Source: Chthonomonas calidirosea
Lineage (GTDB): Bacteria; Armatimonadota; Fimbriimonadia; Fimbriimonadales; Fimbriimonadaceae
Assembly (NCBI GenBank): GCA_945882415.1
Contig: CAMCWC010000016.1
Location: 1 to 61,375 of the forward strand
Direction: 5' to 3'
Length of the DNA: 61,375 nt
Shown: one piece after another, positions 25,716 to 35,050 of the stretch
Position numbering within the stretch: the stretch's first letter is position 1
Layout: each line of letters opens with the position of its first letter
The notes under the pieces: generated by a model
Database searches by the model: none
What the model saw: only the letters and a program-made list of their open reading frames with translations
Told to the model about the DNA's origin: nothing
Translations under genes and position numbers: made by a program

Positions 25716-25770
25716 GAAGCGAAGTCACCAAAGTTTTCCCCGGTAAAGTCGGGCACCTTTCCACCAGGTT
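25600..25770. repeat. Short G/C-run repeats upstream of recF, possible origin element
   Basis: A cluster of related motifs: GGGCACCTTTCCCCA (25700-25714) and GGGCACCTTTCCACCA (25751-25766) in direct repeat 51 bases apart, TTTTCCCCG (25735-25743), and inverted forms GGTGGAAAACCA (25609-25620) and GGGAAAAC. The TTTTCCAC-like cores resemble weak DnaA boxes, but none matches TTATCCACA. The region lies between recF and the RDD gene. Confidence 0.35.
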
Positions 25771-25779
25771 TTCGGCAGG

Positions 25780-26535
25780 TCAAAGCAGCCCGTTTCGTCG
25801 CCCGTACTTCATGACGACAGCCTCCGCAAGAAAGATCGGGTGGATGGTTGGCATCGGTGGAACTTGCCGAAGCTCGGCGAACGGAATCCAAACTTGCACG
25901 ACCATTTCGTGCTGAATCCGGTCCGGCAATTCCGGGAATCGGTCGGCAAATCGCTTCAGGGCGTGGTACTCGCTCAAGGTCATTCCCTCGAGTTCGCCCA
26001 CCTGGCTTTCTAACGGATGCAGCCCAGCGCGGTGCGGTGCGATCACGTATTTCGGCGTGTTGCGTCGCTCAACCACGACTACCGTTCCCGCCAGCATGTC
26101 GCCCAGCCGTTGGGCTTTGGCGTTCGTGAAAATGGCAATCAGGCCCACCAGATAAGGGCCCGGAAGGATGTCGGCAACCCGCAGCATGTTCCGAGCACAA
26201 GCCGCATTCCACGTGATTGGCGTGCCATCAAGCATGCGGACTCGAACGCCGGTCGCCTTCTTGCCGAGGGTCTGACCGTTCATCCAAACTTCGCTGAGGA
26301 TGAAATAACCGAGCGGCACCAGAAAGCTTGCAATCAGCACCAGAGCCGTCGCAATTCCAGGATCAAGCCGTCCGATGCCGACGGAGAGCACCAAGCTGAA
26401 AAGCACGATAATGCCGGCAACGATAATCACATCGAGCAGATGGGCAAAGATTCGCGCACTCAGGCCAGCGAGCCGATAGGTTACGACCGCCTTATCTGGG
26501 GTAAGCACCGCAAATTCGTGCTGCACAACGTACAT
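25780..26535 (-). CDS. RDD family membrane protein
   Basis: A 251-residue protein with an RDD domain: an opening helix that contains the RDD-type arginine/aspartate pattern (RLAGLSARIFAHLLDVIIV), two further membrane helices, and the GQTLGKKATGVRV motif. RDD proteins are membrane components, some linked to ion transport. A soluble C-terminal part of about 80 residues follows. It is divergent from a DUF58 gene, a pairing seen in several genomes. ATG at 26535 overlaps a TAGAAT box; the GTG three codons later (26526) would sit seven bases after that box and may be the real leaderless start. Confidence 0.85.
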   Translation of the reverse strand: MYVVQHEFAVLTPDKAVVTYRLAGLSARIFAHLLDVIIVAGIIVLFSLVLSVGIGRLDPGIATALVLIASFLVPLGYFILSEVWMNGQTLGKKATGVRVRMLDGTPITWNAACARNMLRVADILPGPYLVGLIAIFTNAKAQRLGDMLAGTVVVVERRNTPKYVIAPHRAGLHPLESQVGELEGMTLSEYHALKRFADRFPELPDRIQHEMVVQVWIPFAELRQVPPMPTIHPIFLAEAVVMKYGRRNGLL

Positions 26536-26572
26536 TCTACGGGTTAACGCAAGCCGAGCAAAAGGATTTCTC

Positions 26573-27880
26573 TTGGTACCAACGAAACGATGCTGGCTCT
26601 TGCTCGCGATGGGTGTTCCCGTCGGGGTCGTCAGCACGTCTTTGGGCAGTCCGTACCTGCTGATTGCTTATAACGTTCTGGTGCTGGTGGCGACCTATGT
26701 CGACCATCGTCTTGGACCAAAAGGCGAGAACATCACGATCAAGCGAGTTTTCGATCCGGTTCTGTCGGTCCGGGTTCCGAACCGCATTCTGCTGCGCGTT
26801 GAGAACGGATCCCGGGAAGCTCTAGAAGGAAAACTTCGTGACGAGGCCCCGGCCGGTGTCGTTCCGGATGGAAACGAAGTCCCGATCTCTCTCCAGCCGG
26901 GAGCATCTTTTGACACCGTCTATCACGTCACGCCGGGAGAGCGAGGTACCGACCGGTTCCGGGGCACCTACCTTCGGCTGAATTGTCCGTTCGGGCTGTC
27001 CTATCGCGACCTGAAGCTCGAAACCACCGAGGCCGTACGGGTGTATCCAAACGTCCTCGCCCTGCGCGAATTTGACTTGCTCAACCAGCAAGGTCGGCTG
27101 CGAGAAATGGGGATTCGCCGAAGCCGGTTCCGAGGACTCGGGTCGGAATTTGAGTCTCTCCGCGAGTACGCCGAGGGCGACGACTTCCGAAAGATCGATC
27201 ACAAAGCCAGTGCTCGCCGCGGAAAGCTGATCGTGCGCCAGTACGAAACCGAGCGCAGCCAGGCGGTGCTCATCCTCATCGACGTCGGCCGGCACATGCT
27301 TTCCGAGGTCAACGGCGTCCGAAAACTGGATCACGTTCTGGACAGCCTTATCTTGCTGACGAATGCGGCGTCAGTTGCTGGCGACCTTGTTGGCCTACTG
27401 GTCGTTTCCGACACGGTCCGGCGCTACATCCCACCGCGCAAGGGCCGCTCGCAGGTCGGCATGGTCATCGAAAGTTGCCACGACCTCGTCGCCGAACCGG
27501 TCGAGACAGACCTCATCGGCGGCACCTCCTATCTCAATGGCCGCTGGAAGCGAAGATCGCTGGTGGTGGTGTTCTCCGACTACGAGGACGGTGACCGGGC
27601 GAAAGAAATGGTCGCCGCGCTTGCCAGCCTGACTCGCCGCCATTTGGTGCTGGTCGTGCGAGTTCAAGATGGTCGGCTAAACGAAGCACTGAACGCTCCT
27701 ATCGACTCGACGGAAGCCGCTTACACCCGCGCCGCCGCTGACTTGCTTCTGTCCGAAAGGAAAGAGGCAGCCAAGTTGTTCAGCGCCGCGCGCATCCACC
27801 AACTCGAATCCGAACCGCAGGACCTTGCCGCCAACCTGGTCAACTTTTACATGAACGTAAAGGAACGCGGCCTGCTCTAA
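26573..27880 (+). CDS. DUF58 domain protein
   Basis: A 435-residue protein with two N-terminal membrane helices (about 5-45), an immunoglobulin-like beta region (to about 165) and the DUF58/von Willebrand A-like core: REYAEGDDFRKIDHKASARRGKLIVRQYETERSQAVLILIDVGRHM, with the D-x-G rather than DxSxS metal site. Such proteins usually work with a MoxR AAA+ ATPase, which is not seen nearby. TTG at 26573 is supported by AAAGGA. Its stop codon overlaps that of lpxB by four bases (CTAA). Confidence 0.9.
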   Translation: MVPTKRCWLLLAMGVPVGVVSTSLGSPYLLIAYNVLVLVATYVDHRLGPKGENITIKRVFDPVLSVRVPNRILLRVENGSREALEGKLRDEAPAGVVPDGNEVPISLQPGASFDTVYHVTPGERGTDRFRGTYLRLNCPFGLSYRDLKLETTEAVRVYPNVLALREFDLLNQQGRLREMGIRRSRFRGLGSEFESLREYAEGDDFRKIDHKASARRGKLIVRQYETERSQAVLILIDVGRHMLSEVNGVRKLDHVLDSLILLTNAASVAGDLVGLLVVSDTVRRYIPPRKGRSQVGMVIESCHDLVAEPVETDLIGGTSYLNGRWKRRSLVVVFSDYEDGDRAKEMVAALASLTRRHLVLVVRVQDGRLNEALNAPIDSTEAAYTRAAADLLLSERKEAAKLFSAARIHQLESEPQDLAANLVNFYMNVKERGLL

Positions 27881-29010
27881 GGGATAGCGGACATCTCAAC
27901 CGCAAGTCTCGCCGCCCGGGAAATCGCCGTCGGCTCTCCCAACAACTCGCTCAGCTCCGCAAACGCGGCAAGCTGGCCCGAAGGATCCTTTTGAACCCGC
28001 AGAAACTCGTTCGCAATGGCTTCGGGAGTGGCGGCCATTTGCACGAATTCCGGCACGGCCCCGCGGTCAAGGATGATGTTTGGTAGGCCGATGAACTTTG
28101 GCCAAGGCGTTCGGGTTATGGCCCGCTGGACCTCGAGCAATCGCGTCGCGCGGTAGAAGATCACGTGCGGCGTGTTGCATAGGGCCGCTTGGAGCGTGGC
28201 CGTTCCGCTGCAAACCAACGCCGCTTCTGCCGTGGCTAAAACCTGCGTGCTTCTTCCGACTTCATACTTGTCCGATTTGCGCCCTGAGAGCTGAATCCAC
28301 CGCTTTAGGATCGCTGCCACGCTGGCCCCCGGAGCAAGTCCCAAGGTCGCCTTTACGGGCCTTCCGCGCCTCGCCTCGATCAACGGAAGCGCCTTCGCGA
28401 GGATCGGCAAATGGAACTTAAGCTCGTGATTCCGGCTTCCCGGAAGGAGCGCGATGGAATCCGGCACACGCGAAGCGTCGGTCAGTTTCTCCATTTCGCC
28501 CTGAATCAGCTGCTTGAGTGGGTGACCAAAGAAGTGCGCGTTCCCGCCGTTTTGGTTCAGCATCTCGGCCGACCAAGGGAACGGGGTCACGATCGCATCG
28601 GTGATGGTCGGAAGGTCCGCCCCTTGCCGGTCCCGACGCCAAGACCCGGGCGGGATGAAGTACAGCACCTTCCAGCCCCGAGCCTTCGCCACCCGGCACA
28701 TTCGAACGTTTACGAAGCCAAAGTCAATCGGCATGAACAGACCCGGCGTTCCGGTGTTGAGCTCTTCCTCCAGACGCTTTCGACCGACCAAAACATCTCG
28801 AGCCAGCTTGACCGCCTCAATCGCCCCGATCGCCCCCCAGTGGGACGAGTCTGCGATGATCTCCGCCCCTTCCGCCCGAATCTGCGTGCCCCCGATTGCC
28901 CGAAAACTCACGGGCAAATCGGTCGCCTTTCGGATCTCCCGAATGAGCGCGGCACCGTAGGCATCGCCCGACGCTTCACCGGCGGAAAGAACAATTCGCA
29001 TCATCGCCAT
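27877..29010 (-). CDS. lpxB: Lipid-A-disaccharide synthase
   Basis: Joins UDP-diacylglucosamine and lipid X to form the lipid A disaccharide at the inner membrane. The GT19-family protein of about 377 residues shows MRIVLSAGEASGDAYGAALI, FMPIDFGFVN, YFIPPGSWRRDRQG, FFGHPL, LLPGSRNHELKFHLP and the acceptor site VCSGTATLQAAL. Its presence argues for an outer membrane with lipopolysaccharide. Starts at 29010, 29004 and 29001 are all possible and none has a good ribosome binding site; I give the longest of the three. No other lpx gene is adjacent. Confidence 0.93.
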   Translation of the reverse strand: MAMMRIVLSAGEASGDAYGAALIREIRKATDLPVSFRAIGGTQIRAEGAEIIADSSHWGAIGAIEAVKLARDVLVGRKRLEEELNTGTPGLFMPIDFGFVNVRMCRVAKARGWKVLYFIPPGSWRRDRQGADLPTITDAIVTPFPWSAEMLNQNGGNAHFFGHPLKQLIQGEMEKLTDASRVPDSIALLPGSRNHELKFHLPILAKALPLIEARRGRPVKATLGLAPGASVAAILKRWIQLSGRKSDKYEVGRSTQVLATAEAALVCSGTATLQAALCNTPHVIFYRATRLLEVQRAITRTPWPKFIGLPNIILDRGAVPEFVQMAATPEAIANEFLRVQKDPSGQLAAFAELSELLGEPTAISRAARLAVEMSAIP

Positions 29011-29066
29011 TGTGACCAAACGGGGCTCTGGTAACCTGCCCGGCGACGCCAACGGGGTCTTCAAAC

Positions 29067-30050
29067 ATGGAAAAAGTAAGAGTAGCAATGGTGGGATGTG
29101 GTGGCTTTCAGCGCTACCGAGTCGGAAATTTGCAGGAAGTTAAGGAAGCGGAAATTGTCGCCCTGGTAGACACCAGCGACGAGCAAATTGCGCTGATGAA
29201 AGAGCAGCGACCAGTGACGGCCAACGCCGCCGTTTTCCACGATCACAACGAGATGCTGGAACAGGTCAAGCCAGACGCGATCATGATCGCCACGCCGCAC
29301 ACCCAGCACGTCACGCAGATTCTCGACGGTCTAAAGGCAGGCGTTCACGTTTGCTGCGAAAAGCCGCTCGTCACGTCGGTTGCCCATGCGCACGAAGTCA
29401 TCAAGGCCCGCGACGAAGCTGGAAAGATTGGCATGGTCAGCTACCAGCGACACTTCCAAGCCGAGTTCCGCTACATGCGAGAGAAGATCAAGTCGGGCGA
29501 AGCCGGCGCAGTTCAGTACATTCAGGTCCTTCAGAGCCAAGAGTGGCTGCGAGCCTGTGCTGGAACCTGGCGACACATCGCCGCCCTATCCGGCGGTGGT
29601 CAGCTCAACGACTCCGGTTCGCACGTCATCGACATCGTTCTTTGGGTTACCAGTCTCTCGCCAAAGTCGGTTTCGGCTTACACCGACAACAAGGGCACCG
29701 AGGTTGACATCAACTCGTCCCTGTCGATCATGTTCCACGGCGGCGCCATGGGCAGCATCGCCATCGTGGGCGACGGCATGTCTTGGCACGAGGACGTCAC
29801 GATCGTTTGCGAGAATATGGCGTTCTTCATTCGAGACGGCAAGCTCACCATCACCGACCGAGATCGAAACCGCATCAAGGCCGAGCACCTTTCCGGTGGC
29901 TCAACCCCAGACCGAAACTTTATCCACAGCATCCTCGGCAAGGTCGAGTGCGAATCGCCGTTCGAGTGCGGACTGGAAGTCATCCGCCTCACCGAAGCGG
30001 CTTGGCAATCCAGCGCTCTCAACGGCAGCGCCGTTGTCGTTACGTCCTAA
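29067..30050 (+). CDS. Gfo/Idh/MocA family oxidoreductase
   Basis: A 327-residue NAD(P)-dependent sugar or inositol dehydrogenase-like enzyme. The Rossmann domain opens with VRVAMVGCGGFQRYRVGNL; the family's catalytic-lysine motif is CCEKPLVTS; and the C-terminal domain contains GGGQLNDSGSHVIDIVLWV, with the usual D...H pair. The substrate cannot be told. Its stop overlaps that of ispE by four bases. No sugar catabolic operon surrounds it. Confidence 0.92.
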   Translation: MEKVRVAMVGCGGFQRYRVGNLQEVKEAEIVALVDTSDEQIALMKEQRPVTANAAVFHDHNEMLEQVKPDAIMIATPHTQHVTQILDGLKAGVHVCCEKPLVTSVAHAHEVIKARDEAGKIGMVSYQRHFQAEFRYMREKIKSGEAGAVQYIQVLQSQEWLRACAGTWRHIAALSGGGQLNDSGSHVIDIVLWVTSLSPKSVSAYTDNKGTEVDINSSLSIMFHGGAMGSIAIVGDGMSWHEDVTIVCENMAFFIRDGKLTITDRDRNRIKAEHLSGGSTPDRNFIHSILGKVECESPFECGLEVIRLTEAAWQSSALNGSAVVVTS

Positions 30051-30931
30051 AACGGCGAAACGATCTCTTGGATGGCATCGGTTCGAGCGATGCCATCCAT
30101 GACCGTTTTTCTTCGTGGCATGGTGTGCGCGACCTGGACAAACGGAACGTTGTCCTCCATCAACTTGCCCGCCGCCCATTGAGCCGCTTTCTGCCCGGTA
30201 AAGAATCCGAAGACCGCCGAGCCGGAGCCGGTTAGCCCCGCCTGTACCGAACCCAGCGTTCGCATGCGCTCAATGAGCCACAAAGATTCCTGGCCAGTGA
30301 CTTGCTCGAAATCGTTGTGACCGAGATCGCCACGGTACGACACAAAGTCTCGGACCTTTCGGTCGAGGGCGGTGAACATCTTCGGCGTGCTGCCGTGTTC
30401 GAAGGGCCGCGCGACGACCAGCCATCGAACCGGAGTATCGGGCAGCGGTCGCAGAATTTCTCCATAGCCTGTCCCCAGAGCCCGGCCACCGGTAAAGCAA
30501 AACGGAACGTCCGCGCCGATCATCAGCCCTAGCTCCAAAAGCCGTTCATTCGTGAACGCATCCGGAACCACGGCCTGAACAAGTCGGAGGACCCCGGCCG
30601 CATCTGCACTCGCCCCGCCAAGTCCGCTTTGGCTCGGGATTCGTTTGATCACTTCGATGCGAAATGGAGGAAGCGTCGCTTGCGTTCGGAGCAGCATTAG
30701 CGTCTTCGTGACCGTGTTGATGTGCGGAACGTTTTCTTTTTCGAAGGCCAGCGAACTGGCTTTGGTGAACTCAACTTGGTCCACCGCCGTTTCGCCCGTG
30801 GTGACGACAAGCTCGTCCGCGAGGCTGATTTCCTGGAACACCGTCTCGATCGGGTGATAGTCCCGATGGTCGGGACGGCCGACCGCTAAAAACTCATTGA
30901 TCTTGGCCCAACAGGAGATTCGAAATTGCAT
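30047..30931 (-). CDS. ispE: 4-diphosphocytidyl-2-C-methyl-D-erythritol kinase
   Basis: GHMP kinase of the non-mevalonate isoprenoid pathway. Its 294 residues show CWAKINEFLAVGRPDHRDYHPIETVF at the start, the ATP loop IPSQSGLGGASADAAGVL, GADVPFCFTGG, and AGLTGSGSAVFGFF. Length is typical. GAGGAAA before the ATG is a usable ribosome binding site. Other pathway genes are not in the window. Confidence 0.95.
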   Translation of the reverse strand: MQFRISCWAKINEFLAVGRPDHRDYHPIETVFQEISLADELVVTTGETAVDQVEFTKASSLAFEKENVPHINTVTKTLMLLRTQATLPPFRIEVIKRIPSQSGLGGASADAAGVLRLVQAVVPDAFTNERLLELGLMIGADVPFCFTGGRALGTGYGEILRPLPDTPVRWLVVARPFEHGSTPKMFTALDRKVRDFVSYRGDLGHNDFEQVTGQESLWLIERMRTLGSVQAGLTGSGSAVFGFFTGQKAAQWAAGKLMEDNVPFVQVAHTMPRRKTVMDGIARTDAIQEIVSPF

Positions 30932-30953
30932 GGCGTTTCCTCGTTTCGAATGT

Positions 30954-30959
30954 TAGACT
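30954..30959 (+). promoter_or_regulatory. Candidate -10 box of the subtilase gene
   Basis: TAGACT, six bases before the GTG start of the subtilase gene; no Shine-Dalgarno sequence intervenes. Confidence 0.45.
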
Positions 30960-30965
30960 ATCGCC

Positions 30966-32852
30966 GTGCTTGATCTCGCCCTGCTTTTTGTTGCCACCAC
31001 GCTAAATCCGCAAAATGATCTCGGTATTGAGAAGTTTCACCCGACGAGACTGATTGTGAAGTGCAATCAAAAACCTTCGCTTCCGGGCTACAAAACGCTG
31101 CGTTGGATGCCGCAAATCAAGCGCGCAGTGATTCAGGGTGCCTCTACGCTGACCGTCAACAGCATCGACCGGGTGAGTCGCATGCCAGGCATTTTGGCCG
31201 TGGAGCGAGATCGAGCCGCGAAAATTGCCTACGTGCCAAACGATCCGAGATGGACAGACCAGTGGAATCTGCGCACGATGAAGGTTGACCTGGCATGGGA
31301 TCGAACTCTCGGAAGCAACTCCGCCATCGTCGCGGTCATGGATACCGGCGTGAACACCGCGCACGAAGACCTAGTTGCCAACCTTTGGCAGAACACCGGC
31401 GAAATCGCCGGAAACAGCATAGATGACGATGGGAACGGCTTTGTAGACGATATCAACGGCTTCGACTTTGTTGGCGAAGACGCGATTCCCGAAGACGTGA
31501 ATGGACATGGAACAGCCTGCGCCGGCATCGCGGCGGCGGTAGGAGATAACAGCATTGGCGTCGCTGGCATCGCCCCGAAGGCCCGCATCATGTGCCTCAA
31601 GGCGGCTCAGGATGACGGCTACTTCTTCCTTTCCAACAACCTGCCGGCCTATTTGTATGCGGCGGATATGGGGGCGAAGGTCCTCAGCATGTCGTTCTAC
31701 TCCGACAGCTTGAGTCCGGCAGAGCGGGAAGCGATCGATTACGTTTTCAGCAAAGGCTGCCTGCCCATCGCGGCCTCGGGCAACGATAGCACGGTGTATT
31801 CCTACTATCCCGCTGCGTATGAGAACACTCTCTCGGTCGCCGCCACCGTCCAAAGCAACGCGAAAGCCGGCTTTTCTGACTGGGGTTCCTGGGTAGACGT
31901 CGCTGCTCCAGGCGTCGGTATTTCAACTACGGTCACCAGCGGCGGATACACGACCGGTTTTGCCGGCACGAGCGCGGCATGCCCCAACGTAGCCGGAGTC
32001 GCGGCGCTGCTCTTCGGAGCCCGACCCGATGCAACGCCTGCTCAAGTCCGCAACGCGATTGAGGACACGGCCACGACCCTCACCCAGAGCCCGTTTGGAG
32101 AGTTTTCCAACTACGGCCTGGTCGACGCGCAGGCCGCGTTGAATGCGTTGCTCGACGGCAACGCGCGCCGCAAATCAGCTTTAGTCCGCTACGTCACCCC
32201 GGTCGGACAAGATCCAACCGGCGTCGCGACGGCACGAATCTACGGTCGAAGCCTCGACGGCCGTATGACGATTTCAACCAGTCGAACCCGGCTGGCCACC
32301 GTCGCAGCAGGTCGGGATTATCGAGACATCCGGTTGGGGCCAAACACGAGGTCATTCACGATCCACGATCGGTTTAACCAGATTGCAGAAATCAACGCAC
32401 CCGTTTCCAATGGACTCGCCTATCCTCTCATCGAAGGGGCTTCCGATGGCGGTGGCCTCGTTTACGGTGGCTTCTTTGAGACCCTCGAGAATGACCGTCG
32501 AAACATGCGGGTCACCCGTCGCTCCAACGGCTCCGTGATGCTGGAAGGAACCTTCCGCCGATTGCCGGGAACTGGGTTTACAAACCTAGTTCTGCGGCGC
32601 AAGTACCTCGGCACCGTCACGGGCAATGAACGAATCCAACTGTACGATTGGTCCTCCAATTCCTATCCGTACGGAACGTTCGTGGATCTGCGGGTGGGTG
32701 CGTTGCCGACAACCTGGAGCAAGCTCGATTTGCCAGTTACAAACGGGCAGAACTTTGTGGACTACGAAGGCACGGTCTACTTCCGGATCCTTACGGATGG
32801 TGGTCAATCGGCGGATACGGAGTTGCTTCTGGACTTTGCCCTGCTGAAATAG
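30966..32852 (+). CDS. Secreted subtilisin-like (S8) serine protease
   Basis: A 628-residue protease. A short hydrophobic N-terminus is followed by a propeptide-like domain (about 25-85), the S8 catalytic domain with Asp in IVAVMDTGVN, His in VNGHGTACAGIAAAV and Ser in GFAGTSAACPNVAGVAALL, and about 230 C-terminal residues of unrecognised beta-rich sequence. The serine motif reads GTSAACP instead of the common GTSMAxP. It is probably exported for protein degradation outside the cell. The GTG start follows TAGACT by six bases. Its 3' end overlaps the convergent methyltransferase gene by 62 bases. Confidence 0.93.
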   Translation: MLDLALLFVATTLNPQNDLGIEKFHPTRLIVKCNQKPSLPGYKTLRWMPQIKRAVIQGASTLTVNSIDRVSRMPGILAVERDRAAKIAYVPNDPRWTDQWNLRTMKVDLAWDRTLGSNSAIVAVMDTGVNTAHEDLVANLWQNTGEIAGNSIDDDGNGFVDDINGFDFVGEDAIPEDVNGHGTACAGIAAAVGDNSIGVAGIAPKARIMCLKAAQDDGYFFLSNNLPAYLYAADMGAKVLSMSFYSDSLSPAEREAIDYVFSKGCLPIAASGNDSTVYSYYPAAYENTLSVAATVQSNAKAGFSDWGSWVDVAAPGVGISTTVTSGGYTTGFAGTSAACPNVAGVAALLFGARPDATPAQVRNAIEDTATTLTQSPFGEFSNYGLVDAQAALNALLDGNARRKSALVRYVTPVGQDPTGVATARIYGRSLDGRMTISTSRTRLATVAAGRDYRDIRLGPNTRSFTIHDRFNQIAEINAPVSNGLAYPLIEGASDGGGLVYGGFFETLENDRRNMRVTRRSNGSVMLEGTFRRLPGTGFTNLVLRRKYLGTVTGNERIQLYDWSSNSYPYGTFVDLRVGALPTTWSKLDLPVTNGQNFVDYEGTVYFRILTDGGQSADTELLLDFALLK

Positions 32853-33960
32853 CTTCAAGGATCACGTACCGGACGCTCTTTCCAACCGGATAAATCGCTA
32901 GCGAAACTCGGCGCGGGCCGCCGGGTTTCAGCTTCTTTCGGAGCGCATCGCCGTCCACCTTCACGCCGCGAATCTTTACTTCGTGGATCATCGCCTCGTT
33001 TGCTCGGAGCCAGGCTTGGGTGCGTTTGAGGTCTGCGGCATGGTGGGTCAGCAGGCGATAAGCCCTGAGCCAAGGGCTCTTGTGGAACTGGGCGGAAGTT
33101 AAATAGCCTTTCGAGTCCCCAAGGATGGGCAACCCAAGATGACCGACCGCGTGTGCCCGGACAAGAGCGGGGTCGCAGTCGAAGAGGTAATCCTGTGGCG
33201 TTTCCGTGGACACCGTTTCGGCCGCGTATGCGACTGACCCGGTCTCAACGTGAATCGCTAAGCGACCGGGCTCCGCTTCTTCTCCCCACAACACAAGCGC
33301 TTCTCGACACTCACCGCCGAAAGAGACGAACTGCAAACGCGGTCCAAGCGATTCCAGTTCATCGTCGCTCAGCATCGGCGAAAGCTTCATCACGCCAAGT
33401 TTTGCGGCCGCGTAGTTTTCAACGATGTCCCTCGGCGGGGGAGAGAAGTCTTCTAGCTTCGCAAATCGTTGGCCATTCTTCCGCCGAGCCGGGTCCGCGA
33501 AGAGATACGGCATAGGGCCGGAGGTGAGGCCATCGGCCGTCAGAACCGTCGCTTCCAGCCCGTGAACCTTCAAGTTCCAACGTGCAAACTTCGCCCTCTC
33601 TGAGTCCAGTTCGTATCCTTGCGCGGGGCCACGCGCCGCCAGCGCCATCAGGTCAGCTCCGGCTCCAACCGTGAGGTCAGCAACGAGTTCGCCGTTTGGG
33701 AACAGGCCCGCGTGATAGGCGGCAAGCCGTTCGTGAGTCGCCATCTCCACCGTGTCGGCATCAAAAAGCATTTCCTGCGCCCGGGCAAACTTGGCCTCGG
33801 CTCGCCGTCGGCTATGGACTTGCTGCACCGCCCAAGCGCCTGCTTCGGCCCCGAATTCGGCCATCAGCCTTTCGATCTCGCTCGCCGATGGTGGGAATGC
33901 AAGGAGTCGCGCGCCAGCCAGCGCTTCGATCTTGCTCGACTCAATCAATTCGGACTCCAT
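32791..33960 (-). CDS. Class I methyltransferase with THUMP-like C-terminus
   Basis: A 389-residue protein. The middle carries a SAM-binding fold (VADLTVGAGADLMALAARG, then ADGLTSGPMPYLFADPARR, a DPAR motif in place of DPPY). The C-terminal part (about 300-385, IHEVKIRGVKVDGDALRKKL) fits the THUMP-like domain found in this methyltransferase family, suggesting an RNA substrate, not proven. The ATG at 33960 is preferred over the GTG one codon before it. The last 62 bases are antisense to the protease gene, so the two C-termini share DNA. Confidence 0.82.
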   Translation of the reverse strand: MESELIESSKIEALAGARLLAFPPSASEIERLMAEFGAEAGAWAVQQVHSRRRAEAKFARAQEMLFDADTVEMATHERLAAYHAGLFPNGELVADLTVGAGADLMALAARGPAQGYELDSERAKFARWNLKVHGLEATVLTADGLTSGPMPYLFADPARRKNGQRFAKLEDFSPPPRDIVENYAAAKLGVMKLSPMLSDDELESLGPRLQFVSFGGECREALVLWGEEAEPGRLAIHVETGSVAYAAETVSTETPQDYLFDCDPALVRAHAVGHLGLPILGDSKGYLTSAQFHKSPWLRAYRLLTHHAADLKRTQAWLRANEAMIHEVKIRGVKVDGDALRKKLKPGGPRRVSLAIYPVGKSVRYVILEAISAGQSPEATPYPPIDHHP

Positions 33961-34124
33961 CACTTAGGGTTAGGTTATGCCATGCCGGCTGCCATCGTCG
34001 TTCTGGGTGTCGTTCGCAAGCTTTGCCAAATATTATTTCGTGAAACCCACTACCAGCGGCTTGAAAGAAGGGTGACCCTGTGCCAAGGGACCAATCGGCG
34101 GTACAGTTTCGTAGAGAAAGGTCA

Positions 34125-35048
34125 ATGAGCGGAATCATCCTAAAGAAAACGTGGCGTGAAAAAGTTGGACTCGCGGAAATGCTTAAGGGAGGCGTCATTA
34201 TGGACGTCATCAATCCCGAGCAGGCAAAGATCGCCGAGGATGCCGGTGCCGTAGCCGTAATGGCGCTAGAACGTGTTCCAGCCGACATTCGCCGAGATGG
34301 CGGCGTCGCGAGAATGAGCGACCCTGAGATGATTCAGGAAATCCAGGCGATCGCCTCGATTCCGGTGATGGCCAAGTGCCGAATCGGCCACTTCGCCGAA
34401 GCCCAAATTCTTGAAGCTCTGGAAGTTGACTTCATCGACGAGAGCGAAGTGCTGACGCCAGCAGATCACGAACACCACGTCGACAAGCACATCTTCACCG
34501 TGCCGTTCGTTTGTGGAGCGCGAAACCTTGGCGAAGCATTGCGCCGCTGCGCCGAAGGCGCGGCCCTGATCCGCACCAAGGGAGAAGCCGGAACCGGCGA
34601 TGTCGTGGAAGCCGTTCGCCACATGCGAACGATTCAGTCTGAGATCCGCCAAATTCAAAACGCGCGCGAAGACGAGCTCTACGTGCACGCGAAAAACCAC
34701 CAGGCGAGCATCGAGCTGATCCGAGAAGTGCATGAAACCGGCAAGTTGCCCGTTCCAAACTTTAGCGCGGGCGGCATTGCGACCCCTGCCGACGCGGCTT
34801 TAATGATGCAGCTTGGAGCGGAAACGGTCTTCGTTGGCTCTGGCATCTTCAAGAGTGCAGCCAACCTGTCCGATGCGGAGCGCATCAAGTCGCAAGCGCG
34901 ACGCGCGCGGGCCATTGTCGAGGCCGTGTTGTTCTACAACGAACCAAAGAAAGTCGCCGAAATCAGCAAGGGTCTGGGCGAGCCAATGGTCGGCATCAAC
35001 TGTGACAGCCTGTTGGACTCGCAGAAGATGGCCGAACGCGGCTGGTAA
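34125..35048 (+). CDS. pdxS: Pyridoxal 5'-phosphate synthase, PdxS subunit
   Basis: Builds pyridoxal phosphate from ribose 5-phosphate, glyceraldehyde 3-phosphate and ammonia. The 307-residue TIM-barrel protein is highly conserved: [50 protein letters not shown] and the phosphate loop [19 protein letters not shown]. The start at 34125 follows GAAAGG. The glutaminase partner pdxT, commonly next door, is not in this window, so ammonia supply must come from a gene elsewhere. Confidence 0.97.
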   Translation: MSGIILKKTWREKVGLAEMLKGGVIMDVINPEQAKIAEDAGAVAVMALERVPADIRRDGGVARMSDPEMIQEIQAIASIPVMAKCRIGHFAEAQILEALEVDFIDESEVLTPADHEHHVDKHIFTVPFVCGARNLGEALRRCAEGAALIRTKGEAGTGDVVEAVRHMRTIQSEIRQIQNAREDELYVHAKNHQASIELIREVHETGKLPVPNFSAGGIATPADAALMMQLGAETVFVGSGIFKSAANLSDAERIKSQARRARAIVEAVLFYNEPKKVAEISKGLGEPMVGINCDSLLDSQKMAERGW

Positions 35049-35050
35049 GG

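Noticed and set aside
25592-25891. Small minus-strand gene of 99 codons
   Set aside because: It overlaps the RDD gene and its middle is made of the short DNA repeats; no ribosome binding site.
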